A DNA stretch of 64,000 nt from an uncultured Clostridia bacterium (GCA_944393295.1 CALXZR010000008.1:1-64000); one strand, 5' to 3'. Numbered from the stretch's first letter, positions 42,225 to 51,318 are shown. Notes: generated from the letters alone by a model not told the origin. Made by a program: numbers and translations.

Positions 42225-43082
42225 TTATTCTTCTATAAGTTTTAATATTTTTTCTTTATTTTTTAAAATTGTATCATATCCAATTTTAAATACTTTATCT
42301 ACATCATCTACTTCTAAAAGACTTGTCCCTGCTGCATCTATTTCAATTGCTAAATCCGCCTCTTTTTGTGCTTTTCGAACATCTTTTAGTGAAAAAATAT
42401 CAACTGCTCTTAGTAAAATTGCAAAAAGATTTGGCTCTGGTTTATATTCATCTATTTTAAAGCTTAATCCTATAGTTTTAGTTGCTCCCATATCTTTTAG
42501 AATATGTACTGGTAAATTATCTTTTGTTCCACCATCTATAAAATTATATCCTTTGTATTCACATGGTGTAAACACAGCCGGAAATGCAATACTTGCTCTT
42601 GTTGCAATATCTATAGGTGCATCATATAAATAATCTATATTATCATTTTTTAAATCATAATGTCTAGATAAAAATATACACTCTTTTGTTGATATTGTAT
42701 CTACTGTTGCAATTGCATAAGGAATACTAATCTCATTCATATTTGAAATATTTTTTTCTTTAGCACAATCTTTTATTATTTTAGCAATATTTTCTCCAGG
42801 AATTAAACCTTCTATTCTAGCCACTCCACTACTTAAATAAGTTACCCCTGCTTTAAATAAAGGTTTTTTTGGTATTTTTGTCATTTCTTTATAGTAATCT
42901 AAGAATCTTTTTAATATTTCGTCTGTATCATATCCTAGAGCATAAATCGTACCTATTAAAGCTCCAGAACTAGTCCCAGATAGATAATCTATTTTTACAT
43001 CTATATCTTTCAGTGCTTTTAACGCTCCTATATGAGCAATTCCTTTTAAACCACCGCCTGCTAAAGCTAAACCTAAGCTCAT
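42225..43082 (-). CDS. Patatin-like phospholipase
   Basis: 285 residues. GGGLKGIAHIGAL (oxyanion hole), LSGTSSGALIG (nucleophile Ser in GxSxG), and FIDGGTKDNLPV (catalytic Asp in DGG). It is a cytoplasmic or membrane-associated acyl hydrolase; the substrate is unknown. The ATGA overlap with the MscS gene indicates translational coupling. The SDR gene follows 33 bases later. Confidence 0.92.
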   Translation of the reverse strand: MSLGLALAGGGLKGIAHIGALKALKDIDVKIDYLSGTSSGALIGTIYALGYDTDEILKRFLDYYKEMTKIPKKPLFKAGVTYLSSGVARIEGLIPGENIAKIIKDCAKEKNISNMNEISIPYAIATVDTISTKECIFLSRHYDLKNDNIDYLYDAPIDIATRASIAFPAVFTPCEYKGYNFIDGGTKDNLPVHILKDMGATKTIGLSFKIDEYKPEPNLFAILLRAVDIFSLKDVRKAQKEADLAIEIDAAGTSLLEVDDVDKVFKIGYDTILKNKEKILKLIEE

Positions 43083-44149
43083 GCGTTTTCTTCCTCCTGA
43101 TTCTTAACATATACTGTTTGTGTTGGATATGCTAAATCTATATTTTCTTTTTCTACTAAAAACAATAAATCACATAACAAATCTTCTTTTATTTTTAAAA
43201 ATTTTACATAATCCTTTTCATTTACATATAAAAATATTTTTATATCATTGCTGTAAGCTGTAATATTATCAAAATTCACTTCAACACTGTCTGGAACAAC
43301 ATTTGGATTATTTTCTAAAACTACTCTAATTTCCTTTACAATTTTTTTAATTTGCTCAGAAGTAGTTTGTAGACTAAGACCAAGTACTAAATCAAATCTT
43401 CTTGTTGATAAAGTATTCCAATTAGTAACATACTCTGTTGCAATATTAGCATTAGGAATATTTATAATTGAGTTATTAGTTGTTCTTATTCTTGTACTTC
43501 TAAAAGTAATATCTGTAACAGTTCCAGCAAAAGTACCAATTTCTATCCAATCTCCTATGTTATATGGTTTGTCTGTTAAAATTGCCATACCACTTAATAA
43601 GCTTTTTACTAAATCTTGTGCTGCCAAAGCAATTACAGCACTACCAATTCCAAGACCAGCAGCTAAACCATTTAAATTTATTTTATTCATATATAGTATA
43701 ATAAATATAGAAATAACCCAAATAACTGCTCTAGTAATTTTACATATAAAATTATTTACCATTTTATTGCTTGAGTAATTAGTAAAAGATTTGAATAAAA
43801 TTGATTTTGGAGTTATTGCAGAAGTAATACATTTAGTTATGAATATCATTACAATAATTTTAAATATATCATTTGCTATTACCATTACTTGTGAGTTAAC
43901 TGGTAATATTCTAATTGCCAAGTAAAAACCTAATAAAACAAAAAAAGTCTTTAAAGTTTTATACATTCCATCTGATTTTACATCTGATTTATCTTTTCTT
44001 ACTTTATATACTATTTTTAAAATTATTTTTGCAAAAACACTTCGCAATAAGAAAAATATTATAATCACAGCAATTGCTATTTGAATATCAAAAATAGCAA
44101 TTAAATTTTTAATATCTATACTTGCCAATTTTTCTCTTAATACTTCCAT
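43079..44149 (-). CDS. MscS-family mechanosensitive channel
   Basis: 356 residues. Four or so membrane segments lead to the pore helix GLGIGSAVIALAAQDLVKSLLSGMAI, followed by the beta domain DKPYNIGDWIEIGTFAGTVTDITFRSTRIRTTNN and the C-terminal vestibule part. It opens on membrane tension to release solutes. In place of E. coli MscS Gly/Ala packing, the pore helix keeps the G-x-G-x-A spacing. The ATG has TTGGAGG upstream. It is followed by the patatin gene with a 4-base overlap and preceded at 11 bases by the Nudix gene. Confidence 0.92.
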   Translation of the reverse strand: MEVLREKLASIDIKNLIAIFDIQIAIAVIIIFFLLRSVFAKIILKIVYKVRKDKSDVKSDGMYKTLKTFFVLLGFYLAIRILPVNSQVMVIANDIFKIIVMIFITKCITSAITPKSILFKSFTNYSSNKMVNNFICKITRAVIWVISIFIILYMNKINLNGLAAGLGIGSAVIALAAQDLVKSLLSGMAILTDKPYNIGDWIEIGTFAGTVTDITFRSTRIRTTNNSIINIPNANIATEYVTNWNTLSTRRFDLVLGLSLQTTSEQIKKIVKEIRVVLENNPNVVPDSVEVNFDNITAYSNDIKIFLYVNEKDYVKFLKIKEDLLCDLLFLVEKENIDLAYPTQTVYVKNQEEENA

Positions 44150-44160
44150 AATTCCTCCAA

Positions 44161-44694
44161 CTATTTGTTTATATATTTAAAATAATACATTAAAATTGCT
44201 AAATTTAAAGTTGCTTGTTCGAAATAATTCTCCTTTGCTAAATCAAAGCATTTATCTAAAGGAATTTTTTCTATTTCTAATATTTCCTCATCTTCATCTA
44301 AATGAGTTTCTCCTTTTGAGAAATCTTTTGCTACAAATATATGTACTTTCTCACTTGTATATCCACAAGAAGGATAAACTGTAATTAAATGTTCTATGCT
44401 ATTTGCAACAATACCAGTTTCTTCTTCTAATTCTCTCTTAGCTGTAGCTTCTGGCTTTTCGTCTTTATCTATAATACCTGCTGGAAATTCCAATTCTACT
44501 TTACCTATAACTTCTCTTAATTGTTTAATGAAAATTGCCTCATTTTTTTCATTAATTGGCATTACTAAAGCAGCATCTCCAGGTTCTACACACTCTCTTT
44601 TATACAATTTTCCTTCACTATTTTCATAAGTTTTTTCTATAACCTTTAATCTTTTTCCATTAAATTTTATTTTTTCTTCAATTAATTTATTCAA
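44161..44694 (-). CDS. Nudix hydrolase (ADP-ribose pyrophosphatase-like)
   Basis: 177 residues. The Nudix box reads GIIDKDEKPEATAKRELEEETGI (G-x5-E-x7-REUxEEU-G). EFPAG before it and PSCGYTSEKVHIFVA after it fit the ADP-ribose pyrophosphatase NudF group. It would convert ADP-ribose or a related compound to AMP and ribose 5-phosphate with Mg2+. It is the first gene of a four-gene group with MscS, patatin and SDR; the functional link is not clear. Confidence 0.92.
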   Translation of the reverse strand: MNKLIEEKIKFNGKRLKVIEKTYENSEGKLYKRECVEPGDAALVMPINEKNEAIFIKQLREVIGKVELEFPAGIIDKDEKPEATAKRELEEETGIVANSIEHLITVYPSCGYTSEKVHIFVAKDFSKGETHLDEDEEILEIEKIPLDKCFDLAKENYFEQATLNLAILMYYFKYINK

Positions 44695-44740
44695 GATATA
44701 CTCCTAAAAATTTTATTTTTTATTATTATATATCAAAAAA

Positions 44741-44764
44741 TGCAAAAAGAATATACTTTTTGCA
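44741..44764 (-). terminator. Terminator of the Spo0E-like gene
   Basis: TGCAAAAAG and CTTTTTGCA form a 9-bp stem with a 6-base loop, flanked by A6 and T5. Confidence 0.85.
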
Positions 44765-44816
44765 TTTTTATTTAAATTTTATTATATTATTTATGTATAT
44801 TTTTTTATTTAGTATT

Positions 44817-44966
44817 TTAGTTAAGTTTATATATTTTTTCTTCGTAAAACTTTGCAATCAAATTGTCTAATTCTACACTAATATTATATATGATTGCATA
44901 ATCTTTTCCTTCTGCAATGCTCTCATTAAGTCTATCCCTTAATTTACAAATTTCATCATTTAACAT
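44817..44966 (-). CDS. Spo0E-family aspartyl-phosphate phosphatase (49 residues)
   Basis: The ORF reads MLNDEICKLRDRLNESIAEG and continues to a second helix with ISVELDNLIAKFYEEK. Two short helices and the S-x-E-L-D-x-L-I motif are the hallmark of Spo0E-like phosphatases, which remove the phosphate of Spo0A~P and so delay sporulation. AAGGAGAG lies 7 bases upstream of the ATG. It has its own promoter (45010-45038) with a Spo0A-type box farther upstream, and a terminator. It indicates a sporulating ancestry. Short length explains why it escapes gene callers. Confidence 0.8.
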   Translation of the reverse strand: MLNDEICKLRDRLNESIAEGKDYAIIYNISVELDNLIAKFYEEKIYKLN

Positions 44967-45009
44967 ACAATCACTCTCCTTAAATACATTTTCTCCTTAG
45001 TACAATTTT

Positions 45010-45038
45010 AAAATAACATATTACCACAGCAAAGTCAA
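45010..45038 (-). promoter_or_regulatory. Promoter of the Spo0E-like gene
   Basis: On the minus strand TTGACT, 17 bases, TATTTT. It ends 44 bases upstream of the ATG at 44966. Confidence 0.55.
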
Positions 45039-45067
45039 TAATTTAGCAAGTTTTGCTGATTTTTTCG

Positions 45068-45077
45068 TTCGACAAAA
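45068..45077 (-). promoter_or_regulatory. Spo0A-type box upstream of the Spo0E-like gene
   Basis: The minus strand reads TTTTGTCGAA, matching the 0A box core TGTCGAA exactly. It lies 30 bases upstream of the -35. A weaker relative (GTCGAAAA, 45095-45102) is one to two helical turns away. Confidence 0.6.
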
Positions 45078-45101
45078 GTTGTCTTTTTTTACACTTTTCG
45101 A

Positions 45102-45887
45102 CTATTTTCTATTTTTAAGTTTTCCCTTTAGTAAAAAACAACAAGAATATACAAAAATTATAAGTGATACTACTTTAGAAATTCTAAAATCTAAAAACAT
45201 CAAACTATCTTGTCTTAATCCTTCTAAAAAGAATCTTGCAAATGAATACATTGCTAAATAACTAAAACAAATTTCACCAGCAAATTTTCGCTTTTTTTGC
45301 AAAGCTCTTAAAATAAAAAACATAATTAAACAAATTATACATTCATACAAAAATACTGGGTGTACTTCCATGTAGCCTTGCTCTGTAAAAATTCCCATTC
45401 TAAATAAACTATCAGTTTGGTATCCATACGCTTCTATATTGAAAAAATTTCCCCATCTTCCTATACATTGTGCTATACTTACAAAAGGAACTATATAATC
45501 AAAAAAATCCAATTTATTAATTCCATATTTTTTACACATTTTTATAATTACAATTACTCCTGCTATAAGTCCGCCATAAATAGCAAGTCCACCATTTCTA
45601 AAATTTAATATTTCAATTGGATTTTCTAAATAATCAGTTATATTAAATATTATGTAATATAGTCTAGCTCCTATTATACCAAATATTAGAGCTATTGCCA
45701 TAATTTCTAAAACTTGCTGAAAATCTATATAATATTTTTCTTTACTAATTTTGCATAAAACAAATGCTACTATAATTCCTAAAACTATGCAAACAGCATA
45801 CCAATGTATATCTACACCTAATATACTGAATGCTATTTTAGGAATTTCTATACTTATATTAAAGGCCGGAAAAGTTACAATATCCAT
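45102..45887 (-). CDS. lgt: Prolipoprotein diacylglyceryl transferase
   Basis: 261 residues, polytopic. It transfers diacylglycerol from phosphatidylglycerol to the lipobox cysteine of prolipoproteins. Motifs: HWYAVCIVLGIIVA, GARLYYIIFN, RNGGLAIYGGLIAG, and the signature CIGRWGNFFNIEAYG with conserved Arg and Asn. The ATG has AGAAGGAG upstream. It is the last gene of a unit with the two M16 genes (13 bases after the YfmH-like gene). Confidence 0.95.
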   Translation of the reverse strand: MDIVTFPAFNISIEIPKIAFSILGVDIHWYAVCIVLGIIVAFVLCKISKEKYYIDFQQVLEIMAIALIFGIIGARLYYIIFNITDYLENPIEILNFRNGGLAIYGGLIAGVIVIIKMCKKYGINKLDFFDYIVPFVSIAQCIGRWGNFFNIEAYGYQTDSLFRMGIFTEQGYMEVHPVFLYECIICLIMFFILRALQKKRKFAGEICFSYLAMYSFARFFLEGLRQDSLMFLDFRISKVVSLIIFVYSCCFLLKGKLKNRK

Positions 45888-45899
45888 ATAAAACTCCTT

Positions 45900-47180
45900 C
45901 TATTTCTTTTTTAGTGGTCTTATAATTGAGGTAACTCTTTTTTCTTCAACTAATACCTCTTTTAATATTTCTTCAACTGTTTCTTTTGTTAAAATATTAA
46001 ATTCTTCAAAATATATAAAAGGACCAATTCCCTTTATATAATCCGATAATAAATTATTTGCCACTACAGCAATATCATTATATTCTTTTACATATTCACC
46101 ATATAATTTCTTTTTAATTCTTAAAAATTCTTCTTCTTTAAAACCCGTTTTTTTGAATTTTTCAATCTCATTTTTTATTTGTTCTATAACCTCTTCTGGA
46201 TTACTTGATTGACCTTGAATTAATAAATGTGCATAATTTTTTGAAAATTCATAATCATAAGTTAATTCTGAATATAAAAGTCCTTCATTATACAATCTTT
46301 GATATAAATCTGAACTTTTTCCTAATATCAAATAAAAAATTATATCCATTGCTAAATCTTTTTTAGCAAACTTTTCTATTTCAACTTTATCTTTATAGCC
46401 TATCATAAAGCAAGGTAGACTAATCTCCATTTCTGCTTCTTCTTGTTTCTTAAATATTTCCTCTGGTTCAGTTTCATATATTCTTTTTATATCTGTTTTA
46501 TTTCTTGGTAATGTTATCCTTTCTTCTATATTTTTTAATATATCATTAATTTCAAAATCACCTGCTACTACTAAAACCATATTATCTAATCTGTAAAAAG
46601 TATTATATATTTTATATAAATTTTCCTTATTTATTTTAGCTATAGTTTCTTTTGTTCCAGCAACATCAATCCTAATTGAATTTTTAGAATACATACATCT
46701 TATGGCATTCATATACAATTTCCAATCTGGATAATCATCATACATCATTATTTCTTGTCCAATAATTCCACGCTCTTTTTCTACATTCTCATCTGTAAAA
46801 TATGGATTTTGAACATAATTCATAAATTCATCCAAAGCTTTATAAAAATTGTCCGAACATTCATATAAGTATGCTGTTATAGAATTACTTGTATAAGCAT
46901 TTGCATCTACACCTAAGCTAGATAGTACATCTAAACTATTTTTTCCATTTTCTTGTTCAAACAATTTGTGTTCTAAATAATGTGCTATTCCATCTGGCAC
47001 AATCGTTTCTTCTGTATCTCCTGGACTAATAAAATGATTATCTATTGAGCCAAACTTTGTACCCCAGATTATATATTTTTTTTGTATATTCTTTCTTGGA
47101 AATACCATTACCGTTAGTCCATTTTTCATTTTTTCAATATATACTTTCTCTTGTATTTTATTGTTTTCTATTATTTGCAC
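45900..47180 (-). CDS. yfmH: M16-family zinc peptidase (YfmH-like)
   Basis: 426 residues, start GTG at 47180 behind AGGAGGA. The inverted zinc motif HYLEHKLFEQ (HxxEH) and a distal Glu (EKERGIIGQEIMMYDD) mark an active M16 protease. The neighbouring partner lacks HxxEH, as in the YfmH/YfmF pair. In Bacillus subtilis this pair has been tied to EF-P modification; that role is not shown here. It lies 25 bases downstream of the YfmF-like gene. Confidence 0.88.
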   Translation of the reverse strand: MQIIENNKIQEKVYIEKMKNGLTVMVFPRKNIQKKYIIWGTKFGSIDNHFISPGDTEETIVPDGIAHYLEHKLFEQENGKNSLDVLSSLGVDANAYTSNSITAYLYECSDNFYKALDEFMNYVQNPYFTDENVEKERGIIGQEIMMYDDYPDWKLYMNAIRCMYSKNSIRIDVAGTKETIAKINKENLYKIYNTFYRLDNMVLVVAGDFEINDILKNIEERITLPRNKTDIKRIYETEPEEIFKKQEEAEMEISLPCFMIGYKDKVEIEKFAKKDLAMDIIFYLILGKSSDLYQRLYNEGLLYSELTYDYEFSKNYAHLLIQGQSSNPEEVIEQIKNEIEKFKKTGFKEEEFLRIKKKLYGEYVKEYNDIAVVANNLLSDYIKGIGPFIYFEEFNILTKETVEEILKEVLVEEKRVTSIIRPLKKK

Positions 47181-47204
47181 TAAAATTTCCTCCTGAAAAT
47201 AATT

Positions 47205-48482
47205 TTAATCCTTTAAAAAATAAATTGTATTAATTTGAATCTGATTAGCAAGCTCTATAATTTCTTCTTTAGTAACTGCTTCTATATTTTCTAAATATGT
47301 TTCTAAATCCATGTTAGTTTTTGCAATTTCTTGACCTATATAATATACTACTTCTGTATCTTGTTCTTCACTTACAGATTTAACTCCAGAAATTAAATAT
47401 TTTTTTGCATTCCTTATATCTTCATCAGTAAAATTTCCTTGTTTTATATTTTCTAATTGTTCTTTTATAATTTCTAAAGCTTTTTCATAATTAGATATTT
47501 CTATACCACATCTAATAAAAATATTTAATTTTTGCTTTACAAAATTAGATCTTGCGCTATAAGCTAGACTTGCTTTTTCTCTAACATTTTGAAAAAGCAT
47601 TGAAGCTGCACCATCACCTAGAATTGCATTATATACCAAAGATACACATTGTAAATTTTTTTGTTTACTTAAAATATCCATTCCTATTACAAGTTTTCCT
47701 TGAGATATATTCATACTTTCTGTAATTTCTCTAGGTTTATCCACTTTTTGTTTAATTTCTGTGAATTCATTATTCAATTTATAATTCTCTGCTCTTGGTA
47801 TTAACTTTTCAATATTTGAATTTTCTAATAATATAGTTTTCAAATGATTTTCATTCATATTTCCAGAAATAAATATATCTATTTTAGCAGTTTGTATCAA
47901 TTTTAAATATTGACTTGTAATATTTTCTTTTGTTATTTTATCTACATCTTCTAGATTTCCATATTTGTAAATACCAAAACCTTCATTGTTATACATAGTA
48001 TTTAAGCAATTTTCTAACGCATAAAGATCTTTATCATCTATTTTACTTTCTATAATTCTTTTTAATTTTTCCTTTTCCGTTTTTAAAAATTCATCTTTAA
48101 AACATTCTTTTTCAAAAATTGGATTAAATACTATTTCTAACAATAAATCTAAAGCTTCATCCATAAGATTTTCTGTATTATTTGTATATTCATCTCTAAT
48201 AGTTTCTACATAAAATTTCAAGACCTGATTATCTCCAATCTTGTCAATACCACAATCAAAAGATGCACCATATAATTCATCTAATTTTTTACTAATTTCT
48301 TCTTGTGTTTTATATTTCTTAGTTCCTCTTTTTAATAAAAAAGGTATTATAGCATTTTCTGTTACAGTTTCCTTTTCTAATGGTACAGTTAATAAAACAC
48401 AAGCTAAATTAGTTTTAAAAATATTAGTCTGAATAAAATGTAAATTTATTCCTTGTTTCAATTCTATTTTCTTATTGCTCAT
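47205..48482 (-). CDS. yfmF: M16-like protein without zinc motif (YfmF-like)
   Basis: 425 residues with the two M16 half-domains. The place of HxxEH is taken by FLLKRGTKKYKT, so it is probably the non-catalytic subunit. The C-terminal half has GDGAASMLFQNVREKASLAYSARS, the conserved R/Y substrate-binding region. It forms a pair with the next gene (active YfmH-like). Such catalytic/non-catalytic pairs are the rule in M16B. Confidence 0.88.
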   Translation of the reverse strand: MSNKKIELKQGINLHFIQTNIFKTNLACVLLTVPLEKETVTENAIIPFLLKRGTKKYKTQEEISKKLDELYGASFDCGIDKIGDNQVLKFYVETIRDEYTNNTENLMDEALDLLLEIVFNPIFEKECFKDEFLKTEKEKLKRIIESKIDDKDLYALENCLNTMYNNEGFGIYKYGNLEDVDKITKENITSQYLKLIQTAKIDIFISGNMNENHLKTILLENSNIEKLIPRAENYKLNNEFTEIKQKVDKPREITESMNISQGKLVIGMDILSKQKNLQCVSLVYNAILGDGAASMLFQNVREKASLAYSARSNFVKQKLNIFIRCGIEISNYEKALEIIKEQLENIKQGNFTDEDIRNAKKYLISGVKSVSEEQDTEVVYYIGQEIAKTNMDLETYLENIEAVTKEEIIELANQIQINTIYFLKD

Positions 48483-48531
48483 TATAAATTCTCCTATGTT
48501 TATTTGTGTATATTATTACCAGTTATTTTTT

Positions 48532-50295
48532 CTATATACATTTTCTTCCTTCTGCTTTTCCATATTTTATATAATGCATAAAATATTCAATATTGTTTTC
48601 TCCAAAAGCTTTATATAAATCCTCATTATATTTTCTATATACTCTTATATCAAAGTTTTTTGATGTCTTTCTATCCTCACTTATTCCTTTACCTATAAAA
48701 TGAAACAATGCAGACTTATAATCTTCTCCAAATGCATTTTTCAAATCTATATTATTTTCTACATAATCTTTTAAAGAGAAAACTTCTGATGCTACTCTTC
48801 CTTCTGCAATTCCATTTTTATAAAAATGATTTTTTAAAGCATCTTTATTATTTCCAAAAGCATTTTTTAAATCTTGATTTGAATTTGCATAAAAATCACT
48901 ATCAAATACTATTTTCTCTATTTCACCAGCTAAATTACCTATTCTACCTTCATTTTTTCCAAATTTAGCAAAATGAAAAATTGCATCAGCATTACTTAAA
49001 TTTTTTAAATCTTCGTATACTCTATAAAAATTAACATCAAAGGTTTCTGAAATTTTTCTATCTTCATAAATTCCTGTTTCTAGAAAATGCTTATAACTAC
49101 TTACATAATCTTTTCCAAATGTATTATTTAAATCAGAATTATTAGATAAATAATACTCTACATCAAATATACTAGAAGCTTGTCTTCCTTCTTTTATTCC
49201 ATTTGAAATCCAATGTTTATACAAAGCCTCTTCATTATTTCCAAAAGCTTGCTTTAAATCTAAATTAAAATTTGCATATTCGTTATAATCAAATACTATT
49301 ATTTTTCTATTTGAATTTATTTCAGATATTCTATTTTCTTTATATCCAAAATTTCTATAATGAAGAATTAAATCATAATTATTCATACCTTGTAAATCTT
49401 TATTAAATAATCTATAAATGCTTATATTAAAATTTTCTGAAGTAGGTCTATCCTCGTTATATCCACCACTCAAATAGTGCTTATATGCTGCCATATAATT
49501 ATTTCCGAAAACATTTTTTAAATCAGAATTATTTTCTAAATAATATCTAACATTAAAATTGCAAGAAGCTTGTCTTCCCTCTTCTATGCCAGTATTGTAC
49601 CAATGAATTTTTAAGTTATTTTCATCATATCCAAATGCATTTTTCAAATCTGGATTATTGTCAGCATAAAATTTACTATCAAAAGCAATATCATTAAAAG
49701 AATGCCATGGATTATTTGAATTTGGATCTGTAGGATCCCAACCTCTTAAATATTCAAATAATTCTGTTAAATGCATAGCACTTGGTTTTCCTAAAGGTCC
49801 TGGATCACTACTTGCATAGAATTCTACTTCTGTTCCACTTTTGCAATTATCGTAAATCCATTTTGCATCTTCTATTTTTAAACGAATACATCCAGCAGAT
49901 GCTGATGTACCTAATTTATCGTATTCCCAAAATTCTAAAGAGCTAGCATCTCCATTTCTGGTATATGGTACTGAATGAAATAATATATTTCCTACAATTC
50001 TAGAACAATATTGACCATATACACCTCCAAAAAGTGCTAACCAGCGATATTTATAATTTAGTTTGTAAACTCCGCTAGTTGGTGTAGCCGTACCACAAGA
50101 GCAAATCATTGCCTTGATAGGTGTTAAATTATTTCCATTTTTTTCATAAATGGTAACTACATTTGCTTCATAATTTACCTTTATATAGTAATCCCCTGAA
50201 GAAGCATAGCTTACGTTATTTTTTAATATAGTTATAAATAAAATAGCTAAAAATATAATAAAAGCAAATACTTTTTTTAAAAATTTGTTTCTCAT
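48532..50295 (-). CDS. L,D-transpeptidase with nine C-terminal repeats
   Basis: 587 residues. A signal/anchor segment (about 8-29) and a YkuD domain (about 35-160): His107 in LFHSVPY and Cys136 in SAGCIRL, the H..SxGC[IV]R site. It forms 3-3 cross-links or attaches proteins to peptidoglycan. After a linker come nine units of about 40 residues (from about residue 195), each with YYxxNxDLKxAFG..HxxxxGxxEGR. They fall into three rounds of three types, A-B-C: A begins with an F-D-x-x-Y and ends EGRxAS, B ends EDRxxS and C has an Y-R-x-x-x-x-D-L core. The same three-part unit occurs in the CotH protein at 52882. The repeats are likely binding modules on the surface. Confidence 0.9.
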   Translation of the reverse strand: MRNKFLKKVFAFIIFLAILFITILKNNVSYASSGDYYIKVNYEANVVTIYEKNGNNLTPIKAMICSCGTATPTSGVYKLNYKYRWLALFGGVYGQYCSRIVGNILFHSVPYTRNGDASSLEFWEYDKLGTSASAGCIRLKIEDAKWIYDNCKSGTEVEFYASSDPGPLGKPSAMHLTELFEYLRGWDPTDPNSNNPWHSFNDIAFDSKFYADNNPDLKNAFGYDENNLKIHWYNTGIEEGRQASCNFNVRYYLENNSDLKNVFGNNYMAAYKHYLSGGYNEDRPTSENFNISIYRLFNKDLQGMNNYDLILHYRNFGYKENRISEINSNRKIIVFDYNEYANFNLDLKQAFGNNEEALYKHWISNGIKEGRQASSIFDVEYYLSNNSDLNNTFGKDYVSSYKHFLETGIYEDRKISETFDVNFYRVYEDLKNLSNADAIFHFAKFGKNEGRIGNLAGEIEKIVFDSDFYANSNQDLKNAFGNNKDALKNHFYKNGIAEGRVASEVFSLKDYVENNIDLKNAFGEDYKSALFHFIGKGISEDRKTSKNFDIRVYRKYNEDLYKAFGENNIEYFMHYIKYGKAEGRKCI

Positions 50296-50468
50296 ATATT
50301 TCTCCTTTTATTTAAATTCTATATAGATTATAACATATCATTTTTAAATTGTATATTCATTATTTGCGTAAGCTTAAAAATATTTTATTAAGATTATTAG
50401 TAATTTTTATGCCTTATTAGAATATAATTATATTAACAATATGTTTATAAAAAATATTATATAATCTA

Positions 50469-50497
50469 TTGACTTTTGCTTTTTTTTTTGGTATTAT
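50469..50497 (+). promoter_or_regulatory. Promoter of the tRNA genes
   Basis: TTGACT, 17 bases, TATTAT, ending 28 bases before tRNA-Gly. Confidence 0.7.
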
Positions 50498-50525
50498 AGT
50501 AATGCTTTTACAAAAGCACTTGTAT

Positions 50526-50601
50526 GCGGGAATAGCTCAGTTGATAGAGCGTCGCCTTGCCAAGGCGAAGGTCGCGGGTTTGAGCCCCGTTTCCCGCTCC
50601 A
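50526..50601 (+). tRNA. tRNA-Gly (GCC)
   Basis: 76 bases. The acceptor arms GCGGGAA and TTCCCGC pair, the anticodon loop reads CTTGCCAAG with anticodon GCC, the T-loop region is GGTTTGAGCC, and the 3' CCA is encoded. Twenty bases separate it from tRNA-Cys. Confidence 0.97.
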
Positions 50602-50621
50602 TTTTTTTATAATATAATTAT

Positions 50622-50695
50622 GGCGCTATAGCCAAGTGGTAAGGCACGAGTCTGCAAAACTCTGATCCCCGGTTCAAATCCGGGTGGCGCCTCCA
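50622..50695 (+). tRNA. tRNA-Cys (GCA)
   Basis: 74 bases. The acceptor arms GGCGCTA and TGGCGCC pair (one G-U), the anticodon loop TCTGCAAAA gives GCA, the T-arm is CCGGTTCAAATCCGG, and CCA is encoded. It is followed at once by a terminator. Confidence 0.97.
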
Positions 50696-50731
50696 AAAAG
50701 TTAGCATTTTTTATAATTTGCTAACTTTTTT
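50695..50731 (+). terminator. Terminator of the tRNA pair
   Basis: AAAAAGTTAGCA and TGCTAACTTTTTT form a 12-bp stem with a T-rich loop and end in T6. Confidence 0.85.
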
Positions 50732-50790
50732 ATTTTTTGGATTTTCTCAAAAAATACTGTATAGAAGAAGGTAACAAAGAAAAAATAAAC

Positions 50791-50819
50791 TTTAAAATTA
50801 TATAAATTAATGTTATAAT
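50791..50819 (+). promoter_or_regulatory. Promoter of a short transcript
   Basis: TTTAAA, 17 bases, TATAAT. It is followed by an SD, a short ORF and a strong terminator at 50970-51019, so it probably makes a transcript of about 190 bases. Confidence 0.45.
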
Positions 50820-50863
50820 CGTTTTAGTATCAAAGAATATTATATATATCTTGGAGGAATAAT

Positions 50864-50902
50864 TATGGAATATATAAAAAAAAAGATGTTATTATATATT
50901 TA
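50864..50902 (+). CDS. Very short ORF with a strong ribosome binding site
   Basis: TTGGAGGAATAATT precedes ATG at 50864; the ORF reads MEYIKKKMLLYI and stops. It has a run of eight or nine A. Loss of one A would open a 25-residue frame (MEYIKKRCYYIFSLSKCVIG, then CMRHS) that ends at 50941. This is either a small peptide gene with a homopolymer slip, a leader, or a non-coding RNA. No family recognised. Confidence 0.35.
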
Positions 50903-50969
50903 GTTTAAGCAAATGTGTCATAGGTTGTATGAGACATAGTTAACTAATTGATTATTTTGAGAATCTATC

Positions 50970-51019
50970 AAATAAAAAAGAAAATAAGCTTATTTCTAAG
51001 TTTATTTTCTTTTTTATTT
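50970..51019. terminator. Strong bidirectional terminator
   Basis: An 18-bp AT-rich stem (AAATAAAAAAGAAAATAA with its complement) with a 14-base loop and flanking T run. It closes the short transcript from the left and the small membrane protein gene from the right. Confidence 0.8.
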
Positions 51020-51318
51020 TAATTAAGATTTTTTAAGAACTTTATGCAATCTGCTAAAAGCAATATGCCTATAACTATACTTACAAAGTCTAAGGATACA
51101 ATATAAAGTATTGATAATATTATTCCAAAAATAGGTCCTAATTTACTCTTTTTAAAAGAGAAAATCATAAATAATGCAATTAATACTATTGAAAGACCAG
51201 CACCTATCAAAGCATATGAATTTTCAGCTTTAATATTAATAATTATTATAACTATTTGTAAGAATAATAATACTATACCCCAAAAAATTAAATTAGATTT
51301 TAATTTTTTATCATCCAT
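51019..51318 (-). CDS. Small three-segment membrane protein
   Basis: 99 residues. A short charged N-terminus (MDDKKLKS) and three hydrophobic segments (about 10-28, 34-52, 59-90, the last long and possibly two). No family recognised; it looks like the small polytopic proteins found beside surface genes in Clostridia. The SD is weak. It stands alone between the CNNM transporter gene and the tRNA region. The stop codon overlaps the terminator. Confidence 0.65.
   Translation of the reverse strand: MDDKKLKSNLIFWGIVLLFLQIVIIIINIKAENSYALIGAGLSIVLIALFMIFSFKKSKLGPIFGIILSILYIVSLDFVSIVIGILLLADCIKFLKNLN

Noticed and set aside
45068..45083. GACAAAAGTTGTC plus T7 as a plus-strand terminator
   Set aside because: The stem is only 5 bp and no plus-strand gene ends there. 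The Spo0A-box reading fits better.
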